In this document: positions 1 through 8,574 of the stretch, in pieces
Layout: every line of letters begins with the position of its first letter
Numbering within the stretch: position 1 is the first letter of the stretch
Assembly: GCF_020567425.1 (NCBI RefSeq)
Contig: NZ_JAJCVJ010000001.1
Location: 1 to 64,000 of the forward strand
Direction of reading: 5' to 3'
From: Salinirubrum litoreum
GTDB taxonomy: Archaea > Halobacteriota > Halobacteria > Halobacteriales > Haloferacaceae
Length of the DNA stretch: 64,000 bases
The notes under the pieces: model-generated
The model's database searches: none
The model's input: only the letters and a program-made list of their open reading frames with translations
What the model was told of the DNA's origin: nothing
Program-made: the position numbers and the translations under genes

Positions 1-2
1 CG

Positions 3-60
3 CGAGCAGGGTCTCGCCGTCGCTCGACCACTGCTCGCGGTCCGCGTCGCCAGCAGATCG
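3..60. repeat. Dispersed non-coding repeat, copy A (cut by window edge)
   Basis: This stretch matches 48471-48526 with only a few substitutions and also matches 60085-60165 in reverse complement. All share the core GTCGCTCGACCACTGCTCG or a close variant, followed about 15 bases later by CAGATCG. It lies just past the 3' end of the membrane-protein gene that stops at position 81. I see no reading frame, so it is a dispersed intergenic repeat of unknown nature whose left part lies outside the window. Confidence 0.7.
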
Positions 61-80
61 CTACCCGTCGGGGTCCGGGC

Positions 81-764
81 TCACGACCGCATCTCGACGA
101 CGGCGACGTAGTACACGGTCGTCGCCAGCGAGACCGCGACCCCCTCCACGATCCACGGTTCCGGCGGGCCGACGAGGACGCCGCCGGCGACCAGTGCGGT
201 GCCGAGGAGCGCACCGGCGAGCACCACGCCGCGACCGAACCGCCGGACCGGATCGAGCCCGCGAGTGCCGGCGTACAGCGCACCGGCGAGGAACGCCAGC
301 ACCGCGTTCACCGACGCGAGAAACACCGCGTCGGCGAGCAGTCCGGCGACGAGAAAGCCGATACCGGCGATCGTCCCGGCTCCGAGCGCGACGGACGCCG
401 GAATCGGGAGTGGCTCCTCGCCGTAGGCAACCGCGTAGGCCAACGGGGGGAGCGCGACAACCAGGACGACGAACCCGGCGAGTAGCCCGACCGGCAGGAG
501 ATCGGCCCCCCCGGCACCGACGAGTGCCCACAGTCCGGCGACGGCACCGACGAGCACGCCGGCCGCGGCGACGATCCGGGGCGGGAGCACCGTCGTCGGA
601 TCGGGCGAGTGGTAGACGGCGTAGCCGGCGAAGGGGTAGCAGACGACGACCGCCGAGAGCGTCGTCAGGGGCACGTCGCCCGTGAACAGGACACCGGCGA
701 CGAACAACGAGAGTCCGAGAAAGACGCCCGTCAACAGCGCGAGTTCCGGAACACGACGACTCAT
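81..764 (-). CDS. Polytopic membrane protein, function unknown
   Basis: The 227-residue protein is almost entirely hydrophobic, with roughly seven to eight membrane segments separated by short loops and no recognisable catalytic motif. It starts with MSRRVPELAL; longer upstream extensions of this frame are arginine-rich and non-haloarchaeal in character, so the ATG at 764 is chosen. It is transcribed away from the TRAM gene at 882, and the two share a short divergent promoter region. I do not recognise a characterised family. Confidence 0.75.
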   Translation of the reverse strand: MSRRVPELALLTGVFLGLSLFVAGVLFTGDVPLTTLSAVVVCYPFAGYAVYHSPDPTTVLPPRIVAAAGVLVGAVAGLWALVGAGGADLLPVGLLAGFVVLVVALPPLAYAVAYGEEPLPIPASVALGAGTIAGIGFLVAGLLADAVFLASVNAVLAFLAGALYAGTRGLDPVRRFGRGVVLAGALLGTALVAGGVLVGPPEPWIVEGVAVSLATTVYYVAVVEMRS

Positions 765-881
765 CACCGCTGGTTCGGGTGCCGGGCGACAAAGCCTTTC
801 GATCCGGGCGCACGCGGCGGGTGCGACCGCGCAAACCCCGAAGGCGCAAGCGTTTAGACACAGCCCGGAGTACCAGATTCT

Positions 882-1358
882 ATGGCGAACTGTCCACTCG
901 CGGACGACTGCCCGCAGTTCTCGGAGCGGATCAACGGACTCGGGTGTCAACACTACGGCGACAAAGGCGGCGCGGAGTGGTGCGACCACTACGAGCGGCC
1001 GATCTACGAACTCAAGAGCCAACCCGTGAAGGTCGGCGAGGAACTGGTCGTGGAGGTGACCGACATCCACGAGAGCGGTGCCGGCGTCGGCCGCACCGAC
1101 GACGGCTTCATCGTCCTCGTGGACGGCATCCTCCCGGAGGCGCGGGCGAAGGTCCGTATCAAGCGGGTCAAGTCGAACCACGCACTCGGCGAGGAGGTCG
1201 AGCGCCTCCCGATGGACGAGGAGGAGGCCGAGACGACCGACGCCGACGGTGACGGTGACACCGACACCGAGTCCACCACCGACTCGGACGACACGAAGTC
1301 CTCCGGGCCGAAGCGTCCGGAGGCACTCGGGAGCCGCGACAACTTCTGGGGCAGCTAA
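882..1358 (+). CDS. TRAM domain protein with N-terminal cysteine cluster
   Basis: This 158-residue acidic protein has a TRAM domain at about residues 48-105, a small beta-barrel RNA-binding fold also found in TrmA/RumA and MiaB proteins. It contains the characteristic GxGVGRTDDGF-type strand followed by a VxVDGxLP-like stretch. Residues 1-35 hold four cysteines (C4, C10, C22, C34) that could bind a metal, and residues 108-145 are a low-complexity Asp/Glu/Thr tail. Stand-alone TRAM proteins are common in haloarchaea and are thought to bind RNA; some act as cold-shock-like chaperones. The ATG at 882 has a TATA-like GTTTAGA about 27 bases upstream, suggesting a leaderless or very short-leader transcript. 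Confidence 0.85.
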   Translation: MANCPLADDCPQFSERINGLGCQHYGDKGGAEWCDHYERPIYELKSQPVKVGEELVVEVTDIHESGAGVGRTDDGFIVLVDGILPEARAKVRIKRVKSNHALGEEVERLPMDEEEAETTDADGDGDTDTESTTDSDDTKSSGPKRPEALGSRDNFWGS

Positions 1359-1496
1359 CCCCCGGTCGTCGCACGACGCTCCCGACGGACAGTCCCGACG
1401 CCGACCAACCGCGAGACGCCGACCACCAGTTCGCGCCCCCGGACAGTTCCACCGCGTGTCTGTAGGTTTTTGCCACCCCGTCCCGTAGCCCGGCCC

Positions 1497-2024
1497 ATGG
1501 ACGACGACCTCGGGCCAGACACGCCGAGAGAGCAGTCTTCCCGCGAAGCGACGCCGGACGTGGACGCGCTGCTCGAACAGGCCGGCTTCGACCCCGAGAC
1601 CAGCGTGCTCACGCGCCGACAGGCCGAGGTCTTGCTCCTCCGCGAGCGTGGTGTCCGACAGAGCACCATCGCCGACCTGCTCGGTACCTCGCGGGCGAAC
1701 GTCTCCTCTATCGAGTCGAGCGCCCGCACCAACGTCGAGAAGGCCCGCGAGACGGTCGGGTTCGCCGAGACCCTCTCGGCACCGGTCCGGGTCGAGGTCG
1801 CAGAGGGCACCGACCTCTACGACGTGCCGAAACTGGTGTACGACGCCTGTGACGCGGCCGGCGTGAAGGTGAACCACACCGCGCCGGAACTGATGAAGAC
1901 GGTCTCGGACGAGGCCGGCGACGCGGTACAGGGGCGTGAAGTCCGCGAAGACGTGCTGGTCGGCGTCACCTCGGAGGGTGCGGTCCGGGTCCGGCGGTCG
2001 AGCGACGCGCCTCGGAGCGACTGA
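1497..2024 (+). CDS. Tfx-family DNA-binding transcriptional regulator
   Basis: This 175-residue protein has a sigma-70-region-4-like helix-turn-helix at about residues 37-85 (LTRRQAEVLLLRERG, then QSTIADLLGTSRANVSSIE) and a C-terminal alpha/beta domain, the layout of the archaeal Tfx family. The founding member binds downstream of a methanogen molybdenum formylmethanofuran dehydrogenase promoter; the haloarchaeal target is not evident here. The ATG at 1497 is preferred over a start 27 bases upstream, because the extra residues are proline/arginine-rich and GTAGGTTTTT sits at 1472-1481, in TATA position for a short leader. Flanking genes give no clear functional context. Confidence 0.85.
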   Translation: MDDDLGPDTPREQSSREATPDVDALLEQAGFDPETSVLTRRQAEVLLLRERGVRQSTIADLLGTSRANVSSIESSARTNVEKARETVGFAETLSAPVRVEVAEGTDLYDVPKLVYDACDAAGVKVNHTAPELMKTVSDEAGDAVQGREVREDVLVGVTSEGAVRVRRSSDAPRSD

Positions 2025-2116
2025 TCGTGGGAGGCTCGCCCCCCGAGCGAACCGGCCCACCGCAGCCGACTTCCGCGACCTGAGTGTTTTTCGGTGACGC
2101 GTGCGTGGCGAGCGAC

Positions 2117-2902
2117 ATGGACCTCGGACTCGACGGCGAGACGGTACTGGTGACGGCAAGTTCCAGCGGTCTCGGCCGGGGCTGTGCCGAGTCGCTGGTC
2201 GCCGAAGGCGCGAACGTGACAATCTGTGGCAGGGACGCGGCGCGACTCGCAGACGCAGAGTCAGTCGTCGCCGACGCAGGCCCCGGTGACGTGCTGGCGG
2301 TGCAGGCCGACGTGACCGACCCCGATTCGGTCGAAAACCTCGTGGACGCGACGGTCGCCGAGTACGGCGGTATCGACCACCTCGTCACCTCGGCCGGTGG
2401 CGTCCCGCCGGGCGGCTTCGCGGACCTCTCGGACAAGCAGTGGTACGGCGCGTACGACACACTCGTCATGAGCCTCGTCTGGACCGTCCGCGAGGCGTAC
2501 CCCCACCTCGCCGAGAGCGACGCGGGGTCGATCACCTGCATCACCTCGACGAGCGTCCGGGAGGCCATCGACGACCTGCTCCTCTCGAACGCGGTCAGAC
2601 GCGGCGTGATCGGCCTCGTGAAGACCGTCTCCCGGGAGTTCGCGCCCCAGGTACGCGCGAACGCGGTCCTGCCGGGTGCTCACGAGACGGCCCGTATCGA
2701 GGAGTTGATCGAGGCCGCCATCGACCGAGGCGAGTTCGCCGACTACGAAGAAGGGTTGGCCGACTGGGCGAGCGACATCCCGCTGAACCGGATCGGCGAC
2801 CCGCGCGAACTCGGCGACACCGTGGCGTTTCTCGCCAGCGACCGGGCGAGTTTCGTGAACGGCGTCGCGCTCCCGGTTGACGGCGGCCGACTCAGAAGCT
2901 GA
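2117..2902 (+). CDS. SDR-family oxidoreductase with altered catalytic residues
   Basis: The 261-residue protein has the short-chain dehydrogenase Rossmann fold. The nucleotide loop reads TASSSGLG (residues 13-20), followed by the D/V strand around residue 65, a SAGG motif near 92 and the C-terminal VNGVALPVDGG segment. The usual catalytic Y-x-x-x-K is not present: the aligned stretch reads S157-N-A-V-R161, although the upstream serine region (CITSTS) is kept. A FabG-like SDR subfamily with SNxxR at this place exists in bacteria and archaea, so this is probably a family trait rather than decay. Cofactor and substrate are unknown. Confidence 0.85.
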   Translation: MDLGLDGETVLVTASSSGLGRGCAESLVAEGANVTICGRDAARLADAESVVADAGPGDVLAVQADVTDPDSVENLVDATVAEYGGIDHLVTSAGGVPPGGFADLSDKQWYGAYDTLVMSLVWTVREAYPHLAESDAGSITCITSTSVREAIDDLLLSNAVRRGVIGLVKTVSREFAPQVRANAVLPGAHETARIEELIEAAIDRGEFADYEEGLADWASDIPLNRIGDPRELGDTVAFLASDRASFVNGVALPVDGGRLRS

Positions 2903-2926
2903 GACCGCGACCGGGCGACCGACCAC

Positions 2927-3958
2927 TCAGAACTGCCCGTCGTCCCGCAGTTCCGCGACCGCCTCACGGACACGCTGGGCGTCCGCTTTCGGCACGACGA
3001 GCACCCGGTCGTCGTAGGCGACGACCGCCAGCCCCTCGACGCCGACGAGCGAGACGTGTTTGTCGTCGGTGGCGACCACGTTCTCCGTCGCGTCGACCGA
3101 GAGGTAGTCTCCGAGCGCGACGTTGCCCGCGTCGTCTGCGGCCAGTAGACGGTCCAGTGCGTCCCACGAGCCGAGGTCGTCCCAGCCGAAGGTCGCAGGC
3201 AGGACCGCCGCGTCGTCTGCTTCTTCCATCACGGCGTAGTCCACGCTGACCGGCTCGACCGCCGCGAACCCGGCCTCGGGAGCGCCACGGTCCAACTCGG
3301 CGACGAGCGGCGCGAGCCGCGAGTCGCGGGCCGCCGCGAGGAACGACTCCGGTGTCCACGCGAACAGGCCGGCGTTCCAGAGGTAGCCCGCCTCGACGTA
3401 GGACTCGGCGGTCTCGCGGTCGGGTTTCTCGTGGAAGCTGTCGAGGTCGGCCCAGTCGCCGTGGAACTCACCGGGTTCGAGGTAGCCGTAGCCGGTGTCG
3501 GGGCGGGTCGGTTCGACGCCGAAGGTGACGAGGCGGTCGGTCTCGACTGCCACTTCGGCCCCCCGGCGTGCGACCGACCCGAAGTCTCCCCGGACGTGGT
3601 GGTCGCTCGGCAGTGCGAGGACGACGCTGTCGTCGTACGCGTCTGCAACGTGGTGGGTCGCGTAGGTCAGTGCCGGCCCGGTGTCCTTCCCCTCGGGTTC
3701 GGTGAGGACGGTCGTGTCGGGCGCGTGGTCGCGCACACCCGACTCGAACTCGGGACGCGTGACGACGACCACCTCGTCCGCGAAGTCGACGCGCGAGACG
3801 GTTCTGGAGAGGAGGCTGTCCGACTCCTCGCCGTCACCGTCCGCGTCGCTGCTCGCACCGAGCGAGAGGAACTGTTTCGGCCGGTCGCTCCGGCTTGCGG
3901 GGTACAGTCGGGTGCCGGTGCCGCCGGCGAGGACGACGGCGACGAGCGTCCGGTCCAT
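2927..3958 (-). CDS. Mannose-1-phosphate guanylyltransferase (GDP-mannose synthesis)
   Basis: The 343-residue protein belongs to the nucleotidyltransferase family that makes GDP-mannose from mannose-1-phosphate and GTP. The signature AGGTGTRLYP (residues 11-20) is followed by SDRPKQFL, and later motifs include PSDHH and FxEKPD. It lacks the C-terminal cupin isomerase domain of bifunctional bacterial ManC. In haloarchaea such enzymes supply sugar donors for S-layer glycoprotein N-glycans and glycolipids. The start at MDRTLVAV is chosen because the upstream frame is arginine-rich and overlaps the next gene's 3' region. It converges with the SDR gene, stopping 24 bases from it. Confidence 0.9.
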   Translation of the reverse strand: MDRTLVAVVLAGGTGTRLYPASRSDRPKQFLSLGASSDADGDGEESDSLLSRTVSRVDFADEVVVVTRPEFESGVRDHAPDTTVLTEPEGKDTGPALTYATHHVADAYDDSVVLALPSDHHVRGDFGSVARRGAEVAVETDRLVTFGVEPTRPDTGYGYLEPGEFHGDWADLDSFHEKPDRETAESYVEAGYLWNAGLFAWTPESFLAAARDSRLAPLVAELDRGAPEAGFAAVEPVSVDYAVMEEADDAAVLPATFGWDDLGSWDALDRLLAADDAGNVALGDYLSVDATENVVATDDKHVSLVGVEGLAVVAYDDRVLVVPKADAQRVREAVAELRDDGQF

Positions 3959-4055
3959 GTCGGCGGCAGGTCGTCGGGTCACAAGACGGTTCGGGTGTCG
4001 GCTCGCGGTGGTCGTGACGATAGCAGTGTGTCGTGGGGCGGTCGAGTCGGTCGGC

Positions 4056-4337
4056 TCACCACGTCTCGACGTAGCCTTCCCGCACGTCCTCGGCACAGCC
4101 CCGGCAGTCCGGGTGGTCGTCGTCGTAGCAGGCCGGTTCGCCCTCGGCGTTCACCCGGACCGCGCGCTGTTCGGCGTAGCGCCGGCAGACGATGCGGGCG
4201 CGGCCCTCGGCGTCCGTCGGGAGGTCGTACTGGCTGGCGGCCCGGCGTCCCTCGCGGTAGGCCTGCCGGGTCTCCTCGAACCGCCGGCCTGCCTGCCGCA
4301 TCTTCGTCCGCACGAACCGCTTCAGCCGCTCGTCCAT
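4056..4337 (-). CDS. Small conserved haloarchaeal protein, cysteine-containing
   Basis: This 93-residue protein has a basic/acidic helical N-terminal half (MDERLKRFVRTKMRQAGRRF) and a C-terminal half with four cysteines, including ACYDDDHPDCRGC, which could hold a metal ion. It reads like a lineage-specific haloarchaeal family of unknown function. The start at 4337 is preferred because residues upstream are low-complexity. It lies between the methyltransferase and the guanylyltransferase on the same strand, so it may be co-transcribed with them. Confidence 0.75.
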   Translation of the reverse strand: MDERLKRFVRTKMRQAGRRFEETRQAYREGRRAASQYDLPTDAEGRARIVCRRYAEQRAVRVNAEGEPACYDDDHPDCRGCAEDVREGYVETW

Positions 4338-4402
4338 GTAACTGGATAGAGGCGTCGGGACTAAAGGCTCTCTGCCGTCGCCCGACGCGGGACCGTCCTC
4401 TC

Positions 4403-5143
4403 TCACGCTGACTTCCGGGCTTCGACCACCAGCACTGCCGGCAGTTTGCTCATCAACGACGGGGTACACTCACCCCACGGTCCCGGGTCGTAGGCCTCCG
4501 GGTCGTCCGTGCCGGGTTCGTGCAGGGCCTCGACGACGAAACCGGCGTCGACCAGCGCGCGGTGAATCTCCGAGACGGTGTGCCGGTAGAGCACCTGCGG
4601 CGTCTCGACCTCCTCGTGGTGGATCTCGTAGCGGCCGGTGTCGAAGTAGCTCTCCGTGACGCGCTCGGACTCGGAGTCGACCACCTCGTAGGCCGGGTGC
4701 GGAACAGAGAAGACGAACCGCCCGCCGGAACGGAGCACCCGGTGCGTCTCCCGGAAGCAGGCGTCGAGGTCGCCGACCCACTGGAAGACGTACGCGTTGC
4801 AGGCGAGGTCGAACGACTCGGGTGTGAAGGGAAGTCGTGTCACGTCACCTTCGACGAACCGGACCGAGACGCCGCGCTCGCTGGCTCGGTCCTTGGCGTG
4901 AGCGAGTTGTGCCGCCGAGAGGTCGAGACCGACGACCTCGGCTCCTTGCTCTGCTAAGCCGACCGCACACTGCCCGCCGCCACAGCCGAGTTCCAGTATC
5001 TCGCGGTCGCGCACGTCGCCGAGCAGATCGAGGTCGATGTCGCCGTACGCCGCGCCGGTCCAGTCGGCACCCTCGGCGACATCTGCTGTCGACTGGAAGT
5101 AGTCGGCGGTCGCCTCCCACCACGCCCTGACTTCGTTCGTCAC
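4403..5143 (-). CDS. Class I SAM-dependent methyltransferase
   Basis: The 246-residue protein carries motif I ILELGCGGG (about residues 49-57), an acidic GLDLS motif II and the post-motif LPFTPESFDLA, all typical of ubiquinone/menaquinone- or sterol-type small-molecule methyltransferases of the Methyltransf_11 class. The substrate is not evident. It starts with GTG at 5143, just upstream of conserved-looking TNEVRAWWEATADYF. The gene points away from rpa3, sharing a 158-base divergent intergenic region with it. Confidence 0.88.
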   Translation of the reverse strand: MTNEVRAWWEATADYFQSTADVAEGADWTGAAYGDIDLDLLGDVRDREILELGCGGGQCAVGLAEQGAEVVGLDLSAAQLAHAKDRASERGVSVRFVEGDVTRLPFTPESFDLACNAYVFQWVGDLDACFRETHRVLRSGGRFVFSVPHPAYEVVDSESERVTESYFDTGRYEIHHEEVETPQVLYRHTVSEIHRALVDAGFVVEALHEPGTDDPEAYDPGPWGECTPSLMSKLPAVLVVEARKSA

Positions 5144-5234
5144 ACGGGAGGGTCACGAACGAGCGACAAGTGTCTTGTGTGGGCAGAACTGGGCGACGGA
5201 GAGCGATCGTTCACTTTCACTCCGGTCACGGAAC

Positions 5235-5243
5235 TTTTTATAC
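5235..5243 (+). promoter_or_regulatory. TATA box for the rpa3-rpap3 operon
   Basis: TTTTTATAC lies about 60 bases upstream of the rpa3 ATG at 5302. This implies a leader of roughly 35-40 bases if transcription starts about 25 bases downstream of the box. Confidence 0.55.
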
Positions 5244-5301
5244 CACTGGGAACCAACCGGCGTACGTCTCCAGCCGAAAACAAGACGGAGACGAGCAACC
5301 C

Positions 5302-6231
5302 ATGACAGATCTGCAGACCCACGCAGCAGAGATAGCGGAACAGTTCTCGGACCATCTCGACGTGAGCGAGGCCGAAGTCGAGGAGCGACTGTCGAACCTC
5401 GTGAACGAGTACAAGGTGCCGGTCGACGAGGCGCGCCGGAGCGTCGTCAACAGCTACCTCGACGAGGCCGGCCTGGATCGGGAGGAACTCGGCTCCGGCA
5501 GTGCCGAGGAGATGCTCGTCGGCGACATCGCACAGGACGAACAGTGGGTCGACCTGACCGTGACGGTCGTCGACCTCTGGGACCCCCGAAGCGAGTCCAT
5601 CTCGCAGGTCGGCCTGCTCGGTGACGAGTCGGGGACGATCAAGTTCGTCGCGTTCAAGACCAGCGAACTGGAGAAGTTGGAGGAAGGTGCCTCCTACAAG
5701 CTCTCGAACGTCGTCACCGACGAGTACGAGGGCACCTACTCCGTGAAGCTGAACCGGACGACCACGATCACCGAGATCGACGAGGAGATCGAGGTCGGCG
5801 ACGACAGCGAGACCGTCGAGGGCGCACTCGTGGACGTCCAGTCCGGGTCCGGCCTCATCAAGCGCTGTCCCGAGGAGGACTGCACGCGCGTCCTCCAGAA
5901 CGGCCGCTGTTCGGAACACGGAAGCGTCGACGGCGAGTTCGACCTGCGCATCAAGGCGGTGCTGGACGACGGCATCGACGTGCAGGAGGTGATCTTCGAT
6001 CAGGAGACCACCGAGGCACTGACCGGGATCACCCTCGAAGAGGCGAAGGACATGGCGATGGACGCACTCGACACGACCGTCGTCGCCGACGAGATGCAGG
6101 GGAAGATCCTCGGTCGCTACTACCGCGTGACCGGCCCCCGCTTCCGGCGGTACGTCCTCGCGGACAGCTTCGAGCGACTGGACAGGCCGACAGACACCGA
6201 GGACGTTCTCATCAAAGCGAGGTCGATCTGA
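5302..6231 (+). CDS. rpa3: RPA3-type single-stranded DNA-binding protein
   Basis: This 309-residue replication protein A homologue has an N-terminal helical segment, one OB fold at about residues 80-165 and a C-terminal zinc finger (C189, C194, C203, H206). The size and single-OB plus zinc-finger layout match haloarchaeal RPA3 rather than the longer RPA1. RPA proteins coat single-stranded DNA during replication and repair. The next gene encodes its dedicated partner and begins one base after the stop codon, the conserved rpa3-rpap3 operon of haloarchaea. The ATG at 5302 follows an A-rich leader and directly precedes the folded region. Confidence 0.93.
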   Translation: MTDLQTHAAEIAEQFSDHLDVSEAEVEERLSNLVNEYKVPVDEARRSVVNSYLDEAGLDREELGSGSAEEMLVGDIAQDEQWVDLTVTVVDLWDPRSESISQVGLLGDESGTIKFVAFKTSELEKLEEGASYKLSNVVTDEYEGTYSVKLNRTTTITEIDEEIEVGDDSETVEGALVDVQSGSGLIKRCPEEDCTRVLQNGRCSEHGSVDGEFDLRIKAVLDDGIDVQEVIFDQETTEALTGITLEEAKDMAMDALDTTVVADEMQGKILGRYYRVTGPRFRRYVLADSFERLDRPTDTEDVLIKARSI

Positions 6232-6232
6232 C

Positions 6233-6829
6233 ATGAGTTCCACACCCACCCGCGAGGTCGCACGACGCGTCTTCGCCCGAGAGTTCAACGACGGCGGCTA
6301 CACGTTCAAAGAGTCCGACGACGAGCGCGCACCCCACTACCTGCTGCTCCCGACCGGAGCGAAGGCCAACCGGGTGTTCTTCGTCGGCACGCTGACCGAG
6401 AAGGAGGACGTGGGCGACGACAACGAGTACTGGCGCGGTCGCATCGTCGACCCGACCGGGACGTTCTTCGCCTACGCCGGGCAGTACCAGCCCGAAGCCG
6501 CCAGCGCACTCCGCGAACTGGAACCGCCTGCGTACCTGTCTGTCGTGGGCAAGCCGCGCACGTTCGAGACCGACGACGGGAATATCAACGTCTCCGTCCA
6601 ACCCGAGTCGATCACCGAGGTCGACGCCGCCACCCGCGACCGGTGGGTCGTCGAGACCGCAGACCGGACGCTGGACCGCATCGCCGCCTTCGAGGACGAG
6701 GGCAACGAGTACGCCCGGATGGCCCGCGAGCAGTACGACCTGTCGGTCGAAGCCTACCGCGACGCCGCGATCGCGGCACTGGAGAGCTTAGAGGAGACCG
6801 ACGAACTCGAAGCCGGCGCGGAAGCGTAG
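6233..6829 (+). CDS. rpap3: RPA3-associated protein (RPAP3, COG3390 family)
   Basis: This 198-residue protein is of the RPA-associated family. It has an OB-like beta domain (residues 30-120; the motif DPTGTFFAYAGQYQPEA is conserved in this family) and an acidic helical C-terminus. In Haloferax such proteins interact with their cognate RPA and the pair is needed for DNA repair. It is translationally coupled to rpa3 with a 1-base gap. Confidence 0.92.
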   Translation: MSSTPTREVARRVFAREFNDGGYTFKESDDERAPHYLLLPTGAKANRVFFVGTLTEKEDVGDDNEYWRGRIVDPTGTFFAYAGQYQPEAASALRELEPPAYLSVVGKPRTFETDDGNINVSVQPESITEVDAATRDRWVVETADRTLDRIAAFEDEGNEYARMAREQYDLSVEAYRDAAIAALESLEETDELEAGAEA

Positions 6830-6946
6830 ACGCGGCTCTGGCGTTCGGCGCTCGACTGCGCGACGCGGTTTTTCTAGCGAGCGGATCGGACTACGCCATC
6901 GTCTGACAAACCATTAAGTAGGTGCCGGGTCGTACGTCCACGTAAG

Positions 6947-7363
6947 ATGGGCAACAAGAACAAGACGATCTCGTTCCGCGTCAACGAGGACGCGTTCGAG
7001 ACGCTCCGGGAGATCGCGGAGGAGCGTGACATCTCCCTGTCGGCGGTCTTCCGCGACTACGTGGACACGCTCGTTGCCCACGACGGCCAGGTGCGGGTCG
7101 TCCCGGAACACGAACTGGAGAACATGGGCGCAGAGACGGAAGACTCCTTCCCGCCGAAGGTGGAGGTGCCCAAGAGCTTCATCCGCGAGCACGAACGCCT
7201 CGAACTCGAAGCCGACCACCTCCGCGAACAACTGGAGGAGCACAAACGCTACGTCAACTACCTCAGCGAGCAGTTGGAGGACGACGGCGAGGAGGACGTG
7301 ATCCAACTGGAGGATCTGGACGGCGAGGCCGACCACGACGAACCGTCGTTCCGCCTCGGCTGA
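6947..7363 (+). CDS. Ribbon-helix-helix/coiled-coil protein
   Basis: The 138-residue protein begins with a likely ribbon-helix-helix unit: strand NKTISFRVNEDAFETL, then a helix-turn-helix-like segment ending in SLSAVFRDYVD. A charged coiled coil follows at about residues 68-110 and a very acidic tail completes it. RHH proteins bind DNA as dimers, so this may be a small regulator or architectural protein; no cofactor site is visible. A TATA-like CATTAAGTA lies about 30 bases upstream of the ATG. It follows the rpa3 operon but has its own promoter region. Confidence 0.8.
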   Translation: MGNKNKTISFRVNEDAFETLREIAEERDISLSAVFRDYVDTLVAHDGQVRVVPEHELENMGAETEDSFPPKVEVPKSFIREHERLELEADHLREQLEEHKRYVNYLSEQLEDDGEEDVIQLEDLDGEADHDEPSFRLG

Positions 7364-7385
7364 TCGGACTGTAACTTCCGGCGTA

Positions 7386-7841
7386 CTACTTCGCCAGCGC
7401 CTGCTTCGCCTCGCGGGCCTTCCGGGCCATCTCCCGGTCGCCCTCCACGTCGGCGAGCGACTCGACCGCTTCGAGCGTCCGGACCGCGTCGTCGAGGAAG
7501 GAGAGCACGTCGCCGGGGTAGGCGTACAGCAGGTAGTCGTCGGACATCACGTCGACGATGGCGTCCGGGCCGAGTCCCTGTGCTCGCAGTTCCAGCAGGT
7601 ACTTGACGAACTTGCGCTCCGGGTGGCCGCAGTAGGGGTTGTTGTCGCAGTCGCAGTCGAGGAAGTCCTGCGCGAAGTCGAGAATCCGGTCGCGGGTCGC
7701 GTCGTCCAGTTTCGCGAGGCCGTCGCCGGTGTAGAGGAGATCGAGTGTCGCGCCCTTGAACGCACCTTTCGGGATGTTCGTCTCCAACTGGGAGGCGAGT
7801 TGTCGGTGGTTCTTGACGTAGATCTTGTCGGTGATCGCCAC
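7386..7841 (-). CDS. Conserved haloarchaeal protein with Cys/His cluster, function unknown
   Basis: The 151-residue protein starts from GTG at 7841 (MAITDKIYVKNHRQLASQLE), placed because upstream residues are arginine- and threonine-rich nonsense. It is mainly helical, with a tight cysteine/histidine group (C63, C65, C71, H73) that may bind zinc. I recognise this only as a widespread haloarchaeal hypothetical family. It converges with the RHH gene; the two stops are about 20 bases apart. Confidence 0.8.
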   Translation of the reverse strand: MAITDKIYVKNHRQLASQLETNIPKGAFKGATLDLLYTGDGLAKLDDATRDRILDFAQDFLDCDCDNNPYCGHPERKFVKYLLELRAQGLGPDAIVDVMSDDYLLYAYPGDVLSFLDDAVRTLEAVESLADVEGDREMARKAREAKQALAK

Positions 7842-7989
7842 TGTAGGCCCTGTAGGACAGGTGTGGTCAAAAGCGTCGTGGATGCGACCGCGCCGCCGGG
7901 TCTGGTGTGCGTGTCTCGGAGGATCGGTCGCCGGTTCGCTCCTCGTCCACCACGCCGTCCCGGCCGTCGTCGACGTCGTGGCACCGAAC

Positions 7990-8478
7990 TCAGCGCGGCG
8001 ACACGTCGTCACCGACGGCGAGGTGGCCCGTCTCGACGATTCGGGCCTCCAGGCCGCCCCGGTGAACCAGCGACTCCCGTGCTCCCTCGACGGCCAGCGA
8101 CTCCATGTGTGCACAGGGCTCACACAGGCCGGTCCCCTCGACTACCGCCTCGCCGACCCGGAACCGGCGGCCGACGAGGTGATTCAGCGGGACCCCCGCA
8201 GTCACGACGTTCCGGCGGTGTGCACCCGCCGGGAGCGACACGTCGTAGTCGCGTTCGGCGGCGCGGAGTGCTTCGCGTTCGATCAGCGTCACCTCGACGC
8301 CCGGCCCCTCGGCGTCGGCCGGCCGGAAGTAGCGGTCACCGCGCAGGCCGCGCCCGGCGACCGCCTCGACCGTCTCGCGTGCCGTCGGTGAGGCGGTGCG
8401 CTCGTCGGCGAGCCACAGCCCCGTCACCCTCCCCGCGAACGTCGGGGTCTCGTCCTCGTCGGGTTCGCTGTCGTCCAT
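7990..8478 (-). CDS. MOSC domain protein
   Basis: This 162-residue protein is a single MOSC (molybdenum cofactor sulfurase C-terminal) domain. It shows the typical GLRGDRYF segment near residue 45, a VTLIERE strand, the R/N motif HRRNVVT and the conserved cysteine region TGLCEPC (C119, C122). MOSC domains are linked to sulfur transfer to, or handling of, molybdenum cofactor, and to YiiM/mARC-type N-hydroxylated substrate reduction; the exact role here is unknown. Start at 8478 avoids a long unrelated upstream extension. Confidence 0.87.
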   Translation of the reverse strand: MDDSEPDEDETPTFAGRVTGLWLADERTASPTARETVEAVAGRGLRGDRYFRPADAEGPGVEVTLIEREALRAAERDYDVSLPAGAHRRNVVTAGVPLNHLVGRRFRVGEAVVEGTGLCEPCAHMESLAVEGARESLVHRGGLEARIVETGHLAVGDDVSPR

Positions 8479-8574
8479 GTCGGTGGCTCTCGCTCGGGTG
8501 ACGTAAGCCTGTCCGCATCCAGCGGAGGCCCGTCGCCCCCGAACCGTTTTGTCGACTCCCGCCGAGATCGGAAC

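Noticed and set aside
81-2222. Very long minus-strand open frame of over 700 codons across four genes
   Set aside because: Only the last 228 codons (81-764) have membrane-protein character. The upstream part is antisense to the TRAM, Tfx and SDR genes and reflects high GC at third positions, not a fused gene.
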